From assembly GCF_030403745.1 (NCBI RefSeq), contig NZ_JAQMWP010000005.1, positions 1 through 64,000 of the forward strand: DNA of 64,000 bases, written 5' to 3'. How positions within the stretch are numbered: position 1 is the first letter of the stretch; each line of letters begins with the position of its first letter. The position numbers and the translations under genes are program-made. Source of the DNA: Streptomyces sp. S.PB5. GTDB lineage: Bacteria > Actinomycetota > Actinomycetes > Streptomycetales > Streptomycetaceae. The notes under the pieces were generated by a model that did not search any database, was not told the DNA's origin, and saw only the letters and a program-made list of their open reading frames with translations. Shown piece after piece: positions 34,837-43,262 of the stretch.

Positions 34837-36429
34837 ATGACCCAGAACAGTGTGCGGGGGGACGAGACGCGAGGGGGCGTCCGGCGAGCTCAGGAGGGGC
34901 CCGCAGAGGGGAGCGGCGGCGGCAGACACGGCAGACGCCGGGCCGCGCCCCGGCGTAAGCACAAGGTGCTGAGATGGTCCGCGACGACGCTGGCGGTGCT
35001 GATACTCGGCACGGCCGGCGCCGGGTACCTCTACTACCGGCACCTCAACGGCAACATCGAGAAGGGCGAGCGCAGCAGCGGCGACTCCAAGGCGACGAAG
35101 GCCGCGCCGAACGCCGCCGGACAGACGCCGCTGAACATCCTGCTGATCGGCTCCGACAGCCGGGCCTCCGACGCGAACGTGAAGCTCGGCGGCGGCAAGG
35201 ACCACCGGGACAATCCGCCGCTGGGCGATGTGCAGATGCTGATCCATCTGGCGGCGGACCGTGAGAGCGCCTCCGTGGTGAGCATCCCGCGCGACACCCG
35301 GGTCGAGATCCCCAAGTGCACCGACCCGGAGTCGGAGAAGGTCTATCCGGCGGTCGACACCATCATCAACGCCTCACTGGCCCGCGGCGGGGCCGGCTGC
35401 ACGCTGGCGACCTGGCAGAACCTCACCAGGGTCTACATCGACCACTGGATGACGATCGACTTCGCGGGCGTGGTGAGCATGGCGGACGCGGTCGGCGGCG
35501 TCGAGGTCTGTGTGAAGCAGAACGTGTACGACAAGGGCGGCTCCGGCCTGAAGATGAAGGCGGGCCGCAAGGAGGTCCAGGGCGAGCAGGCCCTCCAGTG
35601 GCTGCGCACCCGGCATGCGTGGGGCAGCGACCCGATGCGGGCCCGGGCCCAGCACATGTACATGAACTCGATGATCCGCAAGCTGAAGGACCAGAACGTC
35701 TTCACCGACGGCGGACGCCTGATGGACCTGGCCGAGGCGGCCACGAAGGCCCTGACGGTCTCCGAGGAGATCGGCACCGTGAAGAAGCTGTACGACCTGG
35801 GCATGCAGCTCAAGTCGGTGCCGACGGACCGGATCACCATGACGACGATGCCGTACCTGGCGGATCCGCAGGACGCCAACCATCTGATCCCGGATCCCGC
35901 GGGCGCCGAGAAGATGTGGCAGATGCTCCGCGACGACGTGCCCTTCGACGACAACGGGAAGGCCTCGGACAAGAAGAAGACCGAGGAGAAGGTCTCCGAC
36001 GACCCGGTGGCCGCGGACGACGAGATCGGTGTCCTGGTCCAGAACGCCACGAGGACCTCCACGCTCGCCGCGGTCGACGGCCGGGCCCGCACGGTCAGCG
36101 GGGTGCTGGCGGAGAAGGGCTTCGACCGGGCCTCGGCGGACACCACGGCTGGGCTCGCCGTGGAGCGGACGGTGGTGCGCTATCCGAGCGCGGACCTGGA
36201 GGGCGACGCCCAGCGGGTCGCCAAGTCGCTGGGGATTCCGCTGAGTTCGGTGAAGAAGTCGAGCGAGGTCTCGGGGGTGACGCTCGTGGTGGGTGCCGAC
36301 TGGCGCGAGGGGTCGACGTATCCGAAGCAGTCCGATCCGAAGGCCGGCGACCTTCCGGAGAACGCCGACGAACTCAACGGGGCGGACAGCAGCAAGTGCA
36401 TGGACGTGTACGAGCCGTACCGGTGGTGA
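34837..36429 (+). CDS. LCP ligase 3 with LytR_C domain
   Basis: 530 residues. Membrane segment about 45-65 (LAVLILGTAGAGYLYY). The LCP domain (about 98-275) has LIGSDSRASDANVKLGGGKD, DVQMLIHLAAD, VVSIPRDTRVEIPKC and EQALQWLRTRHAWGSDPMRARAQ. A LytR_C domain follows (about 395-490, IGVLVQNATRTSTLA). ATG at 34837 sits right after GGGAGGGG; an upstream ATG in frame is less likely. It is a close paralogue of LCP ligase 4 next to it, sharing the membrane-proximal GAGYLYYRHLNGNI segment at the DNA level. Confidence 0.91.
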   Translation: MTQNSVRGDETRGGVRRAQEGPAEGSGGGRHGRRRAAPRRKHKVLRWSATTLAVLILGTAGAGYLYYRHLNGNIEKGERSSGDSKATKAAPNAAGQTPLNILLIGSDSRASDANVKLGGGKDHRDNPPLGDVQMLIHLAADRESASVVSIPRDTRVEIPKCTDPESEKVYPAVDTIINASLARGGAGCTLATWQNLTRVYIDHWMTIDFAGVVSMADAVGGVEVCVKQNVYDKGGSGLKMKAGRKEVQGEQALQWLRTRHAWGSDPMRARAQHMYMNSMIRKLKDQNVFTDGGRLMDLAEAATKALTVSEEIGTVKKLYDLGMQLKSVPTDRITMTTMPYLADPQDANHLIPDPAGAEKMWQMLRDDVPFDDNGKASDKKKTEEKVSDDPVAADDEIGVLVQNATRTSTLAAVDGRARTVSGVLAEKGFDRASADTTAGLAVERTVVRYPSADLEGDAQRVAKSLGIPLSSVKKSSEVSGVTLVVGADWREGSTYPKQSDPKAGDLPENADELNGADSSKCMDVYEPYRW

Positions 36430-36760
36430 ACCGCCGGCGGGTGGCCCTGGCCGGGTCATCCGCCGGCGCGCAGGGGCCGGTCCTTGCGGTGGGGTGCGGG
36501 CGGCGACCGGGCCCGCACCCCACAGCGGGCTCCTGGCTGTCTGCAGAATGATGAGGCGTGCTCACGTCTCGGGACCAGACAGCACTTCGGCAACACATTC
36601 GACATTGGGTCTCGCGTACGCTTCCGACGAGGCGGACCGGGCACACACAGCCGGCCGCCGGGCTTGGGGAGGCTCGGCAGTCCGCCAGGTGGCGCAGGGT
36701 GGGGAGGACAGGGAGTTGGCGCAGAGTGTGCGCGGCGAGGTTCCCGCGGTGGAGGAGACG
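36430..36760. other. Gap between LCP ligases 3 and 4
   Basis: 331 nt with a strong hairpin near its start (36489-36523). No gene is supported. The second half presumably carries the promoter of LCP ligase 4, but I see no clear -35/-10 pair. Confidence 0.5.
36489..36523 (+). terminator. Strong hairpin terminator after LCP ligase 3
   Basis: Perfect 13-bp stem GTGGGGTGCGGGC / GCCCGCACCCCAC with a 9-nt loop, 60 nt past the stop. No U-tract. Confidence 0.75.
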
Positions 36761-38320
36761 ATGCCTCTCACGCCGCAGGGGCCCAGGCCGCCCGCCGATC
36801 ACGGCAGAGGGCGGCGCGCGAAGGACGGCAGACCTCGTGGGCGGCGCGTGCTGCGCTGGTCGGCGATCGTGCTGGCGGTGGTGATACTCGGCACCTCGGG
36901 CGCCGGGTACCTCTACTACCGGCACCTCAACGGCAACATCAAGAAGGACGCCCTGAACATCGGCGACGAGAAGGACAGGGCGAAGAAGACGGAGGCGAAC
37001 GCCGCCGGACAGACCCCGCTGAACATCCTGATCATCGGCTCGGACGCGCGGGACAACGAGGAGAACCAGAAGCTCGGCGGCGCCAAGAGCACGTACAACA
37101 CCGCGCCGCGGGCGGATGTCCAGATGCTGCTGCATGTCTCGGCCGACCGCTCCAACATGTCGGTGGTGAGCATGCCGCGCGACACCCTGGTCGACATCCC
37201 GGAGTGCACCGACCCCGACACCGAGAAGGTCCACCAGGCGCTCACCTCGGCGATGACCAACGACTCCCTCGGCCGCGGCGGCCCCGGCTGCACGGTGGCG
37301 ACCTGGGAGAAGCTGACCGACATCCACATCGACCACTTCATGATGATCGACTTCGCGGGTGTGGTCTCGATGGCGGACGCCGTCGGCGGCGTCCCGGTCT
37401 GCGTGGACGCCAACATCTACTCGCACACCTCCAAGGGCAGCGGTTCGGGCCTGAGGCTGGAGGAGGGCACCACGTCCATCAAGGGCGAGCAGGCACTGCA
37501 GTGGCTGCGCACCCGGTACGGCTTCGAGGACAACACCGACATCGCGCGGGCCAAGGCCCAGCACATGTACATGAACTCGATGGTCCGCGAGCTGCGGGAG
37601 AACGCGACGCTGAGCAACCCCAACAAGCTGCGCAGGCTCGCGGAGACGGCCACCGAGGCGCTGACGGTGGACGAGGGGCTCGGCACGGTGACCAAGCTGT
37701 ACGACCTGAGCAAGGAGCTGCGGAAGGTCCCCACCCAGCGGATCACCATGACGACGATGCCGTGGCAGTACGCCTCCGACGGCAACCGGGTGGTGCCCAA
37801 GCCGGAGGACGCGGACCAGTTGTTCCGGCTGGTCCGGGAGGACATCGCGCTCGACGGCAAGGACAAGAAGAAGGCCGCCGAGGAGACGACCACCTCCGAC
37901 AAGGCCGCCGCCGACGGCGAGATCGGGATCCAGGTCCGCAACGGGACGCGCACGGACGCCCTGGGGCCGGTCAGCGGCCGGGCGACCGCGGTGGCCGAGC
38001 TGCTGGTCGGCAAGGGCTTCACACAGGCCGAGGCGGACACCTCCACGGCGACAGCCCAGGAGAAGACGCTCGTGCGCTACCCGAGCGTCGACCTCAAGGG
38101 CGACGCCCTGCGCGTGGCCAAGGTCCTCGGTATCCCGACGAGTTCCGTGAAGAAGTCCACGGACGTCTCCGGCGTCACCCTCGTGGTGGGGGCGGACTGG
38201 CGGTCCGGGACGAAGTACGAGGCTCCTGAGAAGTCGGACGCGACGCCGGACTCGGCGGATGCGATGAACGGTGCCGACACCAGCAAGTGCATGCACGTGA
38301 ACCCCAACTTCACCTGGTAG
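36761..38320 (+). CDS. LCP ligase 4 with LytR_C domain
   Basis: 519 residues. Short basic N-terminus, membrane segment about 30-50 (IVLAVVILGTSGAGYLYY), an LCP domain (about 85-265: IIGSDARDNEENQKLGG, DVQMLLHVSAD, VVSMPRDTLVDIPEC, EQALQWLRTRYGFEDNTDIARAKAQ) and LytR_C (about 385-480, IGIQVRNGTRTDALG). ATG at 36761 has GGAGGAG directly upstream. It is the tandem paralogue of LCP ligase 3. Both end with a Cys/Met-containing SSKCM/TSKCM motif near the C-terminus, shared by no other LCP in the window. Confidence 0.91.
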   Translation: MPLTPQGPRPPADHGRGRRAKDGRPRGRRVLRWSAIVLAVVILGTSGAGYLYYRHLNGNIKKDALNIGDEKDRAKKTEANAAGQTPLNILIIGSDARDNEENQKLGGAKSTYNTAPRADVQMLLHVSADRSNMSVVSMPRDTLVDIPECTDPDTEKVHQALTSAMTNDSLGRGGPGCTVATWEKLTDIHIDHFMMIDFAGVVSMADAVGGVPVCVDANIYSHTSKGSGSGLRLEEGTTSIKGEQALQWLRTRYGFEDNTDIARAKAQHMYMNSMVRELRENATLSNPNKLRRLAETATEALTVDEGLGTVTKLYDLSKELRKVPTQRITMTTMPWQYASDGNRVVPKPEDADQLFRLVREDIALDGKDKKKAAEETTTSDKAAADGEIGIQVRNGTRTDALGPVSGRATAVAELLVGKGFTQAEADTSTATAQEKTLVRYPSVDLKGDALRVAKVLGIPTSSVKKSTDVSGVTLVVGADWRSGTKYEAPEKSDATPDSADAMNGADTSKCMHVNPNFTW

Positions 38321-38460
38321 CCCAGCTGTTGCACTTTCGGCCAACATGATCAACTTTTGGCCAACGACTTACGCGGCGTTCACATTGCTTGTCTGAACAT
38401 GACAAGATCTTGAGCGGTTCCCGACCGGAACCCCAGCAACTACCTTCCACGGGGGAGAAG

Positions 38461-38907
38461 TTGAAGCTCAAGAACAAGGCCGCACGGTACGCCACGACCA
38501 TGACGTTCGCGCTGTCCGCGATCGCCGGCTACTCGCTGGTGACCGCTCCGGCCGCGAGCGCCGCCACGTACGGCTGCAACGGGTCCCAGATCGACAGCTG
38601 GAGCAACACCTACGGCGGTACGACGTACGCCAAGACCTATCTGTTCTGGGACGGCACGTACAACTGCGTCGCGGCCGTGAAGCAGGGCTCCTACTACGGC
38701 GTCAAGACCCGTATCGCCGTGCACGCCTGGACCGACAGGGACGGCTACGTCTCGCCGGGCGACGACGACTACTACCTCTACTACGCCAGCTTCAAGTTCA
38801 AGGGCGTGGACCGCTGCATCGCCGTCGAGACCGACGTGTGGAACAAGAACGGCAACAACATCATCCAGGACCACGTACCGACCTCCGGCTACTTCCACTG
38901 CGGCTGA
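38461..38907 (+). CDS. Secreted spore-associated protein, SapA-like, copy 1
   Basis: 148-residue secreted protein. A signal peptide (about 1-33, ending PAASAA) precedes a small beta-rich domain with four cysteines in the order CNGSQID, YNCV, DRCIAVE and YFHCG, probably two disulfides. It resembles the spore-associated protein A family of Streptomyces. The TTG at 38461 gives a clean signal peptide and follows GGGGGAG. Copy 2 begins 14 nt downstream, so the two are probably one transcript. Function of the family is not established. Confidence 0.75.
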   Translation: MKLKNKAARYATTMTFALSAIAGYSLVTAPAASAATYGCNGSQIDSWSNTYGGTTYAKTYLFWDGTYNCVAAVKQGSYYGVKTRIAVHAWTDRDGYVSPGDDDYYLYYASFKFKGVDRCIAVETDVWNKNGNNIIQDHVPTSGYFHCG

Positions 38908-38921
38908 GAGGCGGTACCGCG

Positions 38922-39368
38922 ATGAGCATCCTCAAGCACAAGGCGACCCGCTGGCTGACGAGCGCCGCGGTCCTCATGGGCGTCGCCGTGGTGGGCCCGG
39001 TCGCCACCGCACCGGCGGCCTCCGCCGCGTCGGGCTGCGGCGGCAGCGTGATCGACACGCTCAAGCACTACAACTACAACGGCGCACACGTGGCGACGTC
39101 GTACCTGTACTGGGACGGCACCTACAACTGCGTCGTCTCCGACAAGGCCGGTTCGTACTACGGCGTCAGCTCGCGCATGTCGCTGACCATCTACCGCCAG
39201 GGCGGCGGCTCGGACCCGGACTACGGCTACTTCGAGTACTACGCCGGCCCGGTCAAGGTCAACGGCCGGAACACCTGCATCGCCTTCGAGCTCGACATGT
39301 GGAGCACCGGCGGCGCGGACATGCTCCAGGACCGTGTGCCGCCCTCCGGCTACAACCACTGCGACTGA
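38922..39368 (+). CDS. Secreted spore-associated protein, SapA-like, copy 2
   Basis: 148 residues. Signal peptide ending PAASAA, then the same four-cysteine layout as copy 1 (CGGSVIDT, YNCVVSD, NTCIAFE, YNHCD) with shared SYLYWDGTYNCV and YYGV segments. ATG at 38922 follows GAGAGG. It is closer to copy 1 than to copy 3, indicating an older three-way duplication followed by a more recent one. It would be exported by the Sec system. Confidence 0.77.
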   Translation: MSILKHKATRWLTSAAVLMGVAVVGPVATAPAASAASGCGGSVIDTLKHYNYNGAHVATSYLYWDGTYNCVVSDKAGSYYGVSSRMSLTIYRQGGGSDPDYGYFEYYAGPVKVNGRNTCIAFELDMWSTGGADMLQDRVPPSGYNHCD

Positions 39369-39431
39369 GCCCCACCAGCGCTCATGGAATGATCAGATCC
39401 ATATCCACACGGAACTGACAGAGACTCAAAC

Positions 39432-39854
39432 ATGCTCCACACCAAGCGGCTTGGCACGGTCGCGGCCGTCATCGGCCTCACCGCCGCCGGAACGATCGCC
39501 GCCACCGGCACCGCCTCGGCGGCCACCTACACCGGTACCTGCGGCTCCGGCTACAGCGTCATCGACACGATGGACGTCGGCGACGGCACCGCCTTCCTCA
39601 CCTACAGCGGCTCCTCCGGCAAGAACTGCGTCGTCACGGTCAGCGACACGCAGGGGACGCCCATGGTCCTGGGCGCCAACCTGCGGCTGCACCGCACCGA
39701 CACCGTGTGGAAGGCCGGCGTCGAGGAGGACTCCGGCACCTTCAAGTACTACGCGGGCCCGCTCTACGTCTCCGCCGCGGGCAAGTGCATCGACTGGGGC
39801 GGCCGCGCGGCCTCCAACTACACGCGCATCGACTACGGCGTGCACTGCGGCTGA
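39432..39854 (+). CDS. Secreted spore-associated protein, SapA-like, copy 3
   Basis: 140 residues. Signal peptide (about 1-30, ending TASAA) then CGSGYSVIDTM, KNCVVTVSDT, YYAGPLYVSAAGKCIDWGG and YGVHCG. This is the copy nearest to the canonical SapA-like family as I remember it. ATG start without a strong ribosome-binding site. Followed by a perfect 14-bp hairpin that closes the three-gene group. Confidence 0.8.
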   Translation: MLHTKRLGTVAAVIGLTAAGTIAATGTASAATYTGTCGSGYSVIDTMDVGDGTAFLTYSGSSGKNCVVTVSDTQGTPMVLGANLRLHRTDTVWKAGVEEDSGTFKYYAGPLYVSAAGKCIDWGGRAASNYTRIDYGVHCG

Positions 39855-39892
39855 GCCCCACCGGCCGACGGCCCATGACGAAGGGCCATGCC

Positions 39893-39928
39893 GAAGGCCC
39901 CTTCCCCGTTGTCCGGGAAGGGGCCTTC
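39893..39928. terminator. Bidirectional hairpin between SapA-like genes and GT2 gene
   Basis: Perfect 14-bp stem GAAGGCCCCTTCCC / GGGAAGGGGCCTTC with an 8-nt loop, between convergent genes. Confidence 0.85.
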
Positions 39929-39944
39929 AGTCCGTCCAGGGCCG

Positions 39945-40973
39945 CTACGCCTCCGTCAGCACCGCCGGCCGGCGCGACGCGATGACCTTCTTCGCCAGCG
40001 ACTTCGGGCTGGTCAGGAAGCCGAAGCCCCAGCACATGTGCATGGTGGCCAGCGCGAGGGGGATCTGGAGGCGCGCCTTCCACGGCAGCCCCCTGCCCGC
40101 CGGAAGCGAGCCGAGGACGATCGCCGCGAGATAGCCGCCCGGGATCACGAAGCCGAGCGGGGTCACCGCCGCGCCCACCACCAGGCCCGCGGCGATGGCG
40201 ACGACCGCCGTCGGGGGCGCGAGGTAGCGCAGGTTGATGGACCCGGAGTGATAGCGGGCCACCACGTGCCGCCAGCGGCCGTAGTCCTTGTACTGCTTGG
40301 CCAGCGCCTTCACGCTCGGCCGCGGACGGTACGACACCTTCAGCTCCGGTGAGAACCAGATCAGCCCGCCGGCCTCCCTGATCCGGAAGTTCAGCTCCCA
40401 GTCCTGGGCGCGGATGAACTCCTCGTTGTAGCCGCCCTGTTGCTCCAGGGCCGCGCGCCGGAAGACCCCGAGGTAGACGGTCTCGGCGGGCTGTGCCTCG
40501 CCGCCGGTGTGGAAGGCGGCGTTGCCGACCCCGATCTTCGAGGTCATCGCGGCGGCGACCGCACGCTCCCAGTCGTTCTCGCCCTCGGCGTGCATGATGC
40601 CGCCGACGTTCTGCGCGCCGGTCTCCTCAAGGAGCCGTACGGCGGTGGTGATGTAGTTCGGCGAGAGCATGCCGTGCCCGTCGACGCGGACGACGATCGG
40701 ATGGCGCGAGGCCTTGATCGCGGCGTTGAGGGCGGCGGGCGTACGGCCGGTCGGGTTCGGGACGGTGTGGACGCGGGGGTCTTCGCGTACGAGCTCGGCG
40801 GCGATCTCGTCCGTGCGGTCCTGGGACGGACCGAGGGCGATCACGACCTCCATCTCGCCGGCGTACTCCTGCGCGAGGATCGCTTGGACGGCTCCGCGCA
40901 GATGCCGCTCCTCGTTGAGGACGGGCATGATCACAGACACGGCGGGGAGCTGCACGTCGGGCTTGGCGTTCAT
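39945..40973 (-). CDS. GT2 family glycosyltransferase, ExoA-like
   Basis: 342-residue membrane-associated glycosyltransferase. The catalytic domain (about 10-235) has VSVIMPVLNEERHLRGAV, the acidic RVDGHGML and AQDWELNFRIREAGG. Hydrophobic segments at about 240-300 anchor it. Similar enzymes elongate exopolysaccharide repeat units on lipid carriers. ATG start, convergent with the SapA-like genes and divergent from LCP ligase 5 (127-nt gap), which suggests joint regulation. Sugar donor unknown. Confidence 0.86.
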   Translation of the reverse strand: MNAKPDVQLPAVSVIMPVLNEERHLRGAVQAILAQEYAGEMEVVIALGPSQDRTDEIAAELVREDPRVHTVPNPTGRTPAALNAAIKASRHPIVVRVDGHGMLSPNYITTAVRLLEETGAQNVGGIMHAEGENDWERAVAAAMTSKIGVGNAAFHTGGEAQPAETVYLGVFRRAALEQQGGYNEEFIRAQDWELNFRIREAGGLIWFSPELKVSYRPRPSVKALAKQYKDYGRWRHVVARYHSGSINLRYLAPPTAVVAIAAGLVVGAAVTPLGFVIPGGYLAAIVLGSLPAGRGLPWKARLQIPLALATMHMCWGFGFLTSPKSLAKKVIASRRPAVLTEA

Positions 40974-41100
40974 AGGGGGCTCACGTTACCGCGAATGGGG
41001 GACACCGACGCGCCCCGCCCGGGTCGGCGGCGGTGGCCGCAGATCGTATCGGCCTACGGTGCTGATGATCCCATGTACGGCCCTCGCGGAGGTGTCCCCC

Positions 41101-42543
41101 ATGCCCACGCCGCCCCACCGCTCCCCCGCCGCCCGGCCCCGCCCCCGGCCACCCGTACGGCGCAGGAAACCGCGCTGGGCCGCACGGGCGGTGACGACGC
41201 TCTCCGTGGTGATCCTCGCCTCGGCCGGCATCGGGCACGGGGTGATCTCCAGCCTCGACGCGGACATCGCGCGCGTGGACCCCTTCAAGGACATGAAGAA
41301 CCGCCCGAGAGCCGGTCACGGCATGAACGTCCTCCTCGTCGGCACCGACGGGCGCGACAAGATCACCGAGGCCGAGCGGCAGAAGTACCGGCTCGGCGGC
41401 GCGCCCTGCCACTGCACGGACACGATCATGATCGTGCACATCTCGGAGGACCGGGAGCGGGCCAGCGTGGTGAGCCTGCCGCGCGACTCGTACGCCATGA
41501 CGCCCCCGCACACCGACCAGACCTCCGGCGAGAAGCACCACGGCCACCCCGTCAAGCTCAACGCGGCGTACGCGGAGGGCGGCCCGAACCTCACCGTGCG
41601 GACGGTCGAGAACATGACCCATGTGAAGATCGACCACTACCTGGAGGTCGACTTCACCAGCTTCATGAAGACGGTCGACGTGGTCGGCGGCGTCAAGATC
41701 TGCACGGTCGACCCGCTCAAGGACTCCTACACCGGCCTGGACCTCCCCGCCGGAACACATACGTTGAGGGGCGGCGAGGCCCTGCAGTACGTCCGCTCCC
41801 GGCACATCGACGGCGCCGCCGACCTCGGCCGGATGAAGCGCCAGCAGCGGTTCATGGCGGCGCTCATCGACCGGGCCACGTCCTCCGGGATCCTGCTGAA
41901 CCCGATGAAGTTCCGGGACATCACCCGGGCCGTGCTCGGCTCGGTCCGCGCGGACAAGGGCTTCGGCACCGACGAGCTGCTGGACCTGGGAAGGGCGATG
42001 CGCAACTTCTCGCCTTCGTCGTCGGAGTTCACGACGGTCCCGATCGGCCAGATGGGATACGCCGTGAAGGGCGTCGGCTCCACCCTGAAATGGGACTCCG
42101 CAAAGGCCGACCGCCTCTTCCAGGCCCTCCGCGACGACAAGCCGCTCGCCGCGCACAAGCCGCGGAGCAAGGCCGTACGCGTCGCCGTCGCCCCGCAGCA
42201 GATCCGCGTCCAGGTCGAGAACGGCACCGCCGTCTCCGGCCTCGGCAAGCGCGTCGACAGCCAGCTCGCCGCCACCGGCTTCCGCACCACCCGCCAGCCG
42301 GTGACCTCCGCGAACCGCACGGTGAAGCGCACGATCGTCGCCTACGACCCCCGCTGGGACCGCTCCGCGAAGTCCCTCGCGGCTGCTCTCCCGGGCAGCG
42401 AACTGCGGGCCGTGAAGGGGCAGGGGGCGGTGCTGAAGGTGATCGCCGGGGCGGACTTCGAGCAGGTGCGGAAGGTACGGGCCGAGGATCCGTATCAGGG
42501 GGAGTTCGGGGTGGTGACGGGGGACGAGGTGGGGTGCGTGTGA
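41101..42543 (+). CDS. LCP ligase 5 with LytR_C domain
   Basis: 480 residues. Pro/Arg-rich N-terminus, one membrane segment about 30-48, LCP domain (about 78-265: LVGTDGRDKITEAERQKYR, CTDTIMIVHIS, VVSLPRDSYAM, GEALQYVRSRHIDGAADLGRMKRQQRF) and LytR_C (about 365-460, IRVQVENGTAVSGLG). ATG at 41101 has GGAGG 8 nt upstream. It has a CHC motif next to the catalytic Asp (PCHCTDTIM) not seen in the other five. It diverges from the ExoA-like glycosyltransferase gene. Confidence 0.91.
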   Translation: MPTPPHRSPAARPRPRPPVRRRKPRWAARAVTTLSVVILASAGIGHGVISSLDADIARVDPFKDMKNRPRAGHGMNVLLVGTDGRDKITEAERQKYRLGGAPCHCTDTIMIVHISEDRERASVVSLPRDSYAMTPPHTDQTSGEKHHGHPVKLNAAYAEGGPNLTVRTVENMTHVKIDHYLEVDFTSFMKTVDVVGGVKICTVDPLKDSYTGLDLPAGTHTLRGGEALQYVRSRHIDGAADLGRMKRQQRFMAALIDRATSSGILLNPMKFRDITRAVLGSVRADKGFGTDELLDLGRAMRNFSPSSSEFTTVPIGQMGYAVKGVGSTLKWDSAKADRLFQALRDDKPLAAHKPRSKAVRVAVAPQQIRVQVENGTAVSGLGKRVDSQLAATGFRTTRQPVTSANRTVKRTIVAYDPRWDRSAKSLAAALPGSELRAVKGQGAVLKVIAGADFEQVRKVRAEDPYQGEFGVVTGDEVGCV

Positions 42544-42594
42544 CCCGTGCCTCCGCGGGGGCGTTCCTTGGTCCTCAGTCCTCGAGAGTGGTCC

Positions 42595-43143
42595 TCAGTC
42601 CTCGAACCCCTCCGCCGCCCGCTTCTCCCGCAGTTCCATGATCGCGCGGCGCCGGGCCAGGCGGTGGGTGCGGCGGATCTGGGCCTCCTGGTAGCGGCGC
42701 TCGTCGCGTTCGCTCTCCGGGAGGACGGGCGGGACCCGACGGGGCTTGCCGTCGGCGTCGACGGCGGCGAAGACGAGATACGCGGAACCGACCTGCGTGG
42801 CCGGGTTGGACTCGTTCCAGCGCTCGGCCAGCACCCGTACCCCGACCTCCATCGAGGTCCGCCCGGTCCAGTTGACCTGGGCCTTCACATGGACCAGGTC
42901 GCCGACGCGGACCGGTTCCAGGAAGGCCATCTCGTCCATGGAGGCGGTGACTGCGGGGCCGCCGGAGTGCCGTCCCGCCACCGCGCCCGCCGCGTCGTCG
43001 ACCAGTTTCATGATCACACCACCGTGCACCGTCCCCAGAAGGTTGGTGTCGTTGTGGGTCATGATGTGGCTGAGGGTGGTCCGGGAGGCTGAGGTGGGTT
43101 TGCCCGGGATGTCGGACTCCACTGCGGGGGCCTGGTCTGTCAT
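42595..43143 (-). CDS. Hotdog-fold acyl-CoA thioesterase
   Basis: 182-residue acyl-CoA hydrolase of the YciA/BACH type. Family motifs are HIMTHNDTNLLGTVHGGVIMKLVDDAAG (catalytic Asp and the HGG loop) and MDEMAFLEPVRVGDLVHVKAQVNW. A charged C-terminal helix follows. It releases free CoA and fatty acid in the cytosol. ATG at 43143; a GTG three codons upstream lacks a ribosome-binding site. Convergent with LCP ligase 5, divergent from LCP ligase 6. Confidence 0.92.
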   Translation of the reverse strand: MTDQAPAVESDIPGKPTSASRTTLSHIMTHNDTNLLGTVHGGVIMKLVDDAAGAVAGRHSGGPAVTASMDEMAFLEPVRVGDLVHVKAQVNWTGRTSMEVGVRVLAERWNESNPATQVGSAYLVFAAVDADGKPRRVPPVLPESERDERRYQEAQIRRTHRLARRRAIMELREKRAAEGFED

Positions 43144-43262
43144 GGCCTCCACCTTATGCGGCCGCCGGGATCGCGGACTTTGTGTTGGGTTCGCAACAGC
43201 AGTGCCCTGATTTTCCTACGACCCTTGTAAAGGGCACAGTCGATCCCTGCACACTTGGCCCC

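Noticed and set aside
38911..38920. GCGGTACCGC palindrome between SapA-like copies 1 and 2
   Set aside because: Short, with no other structure; likely chance in GC-rich DNA.
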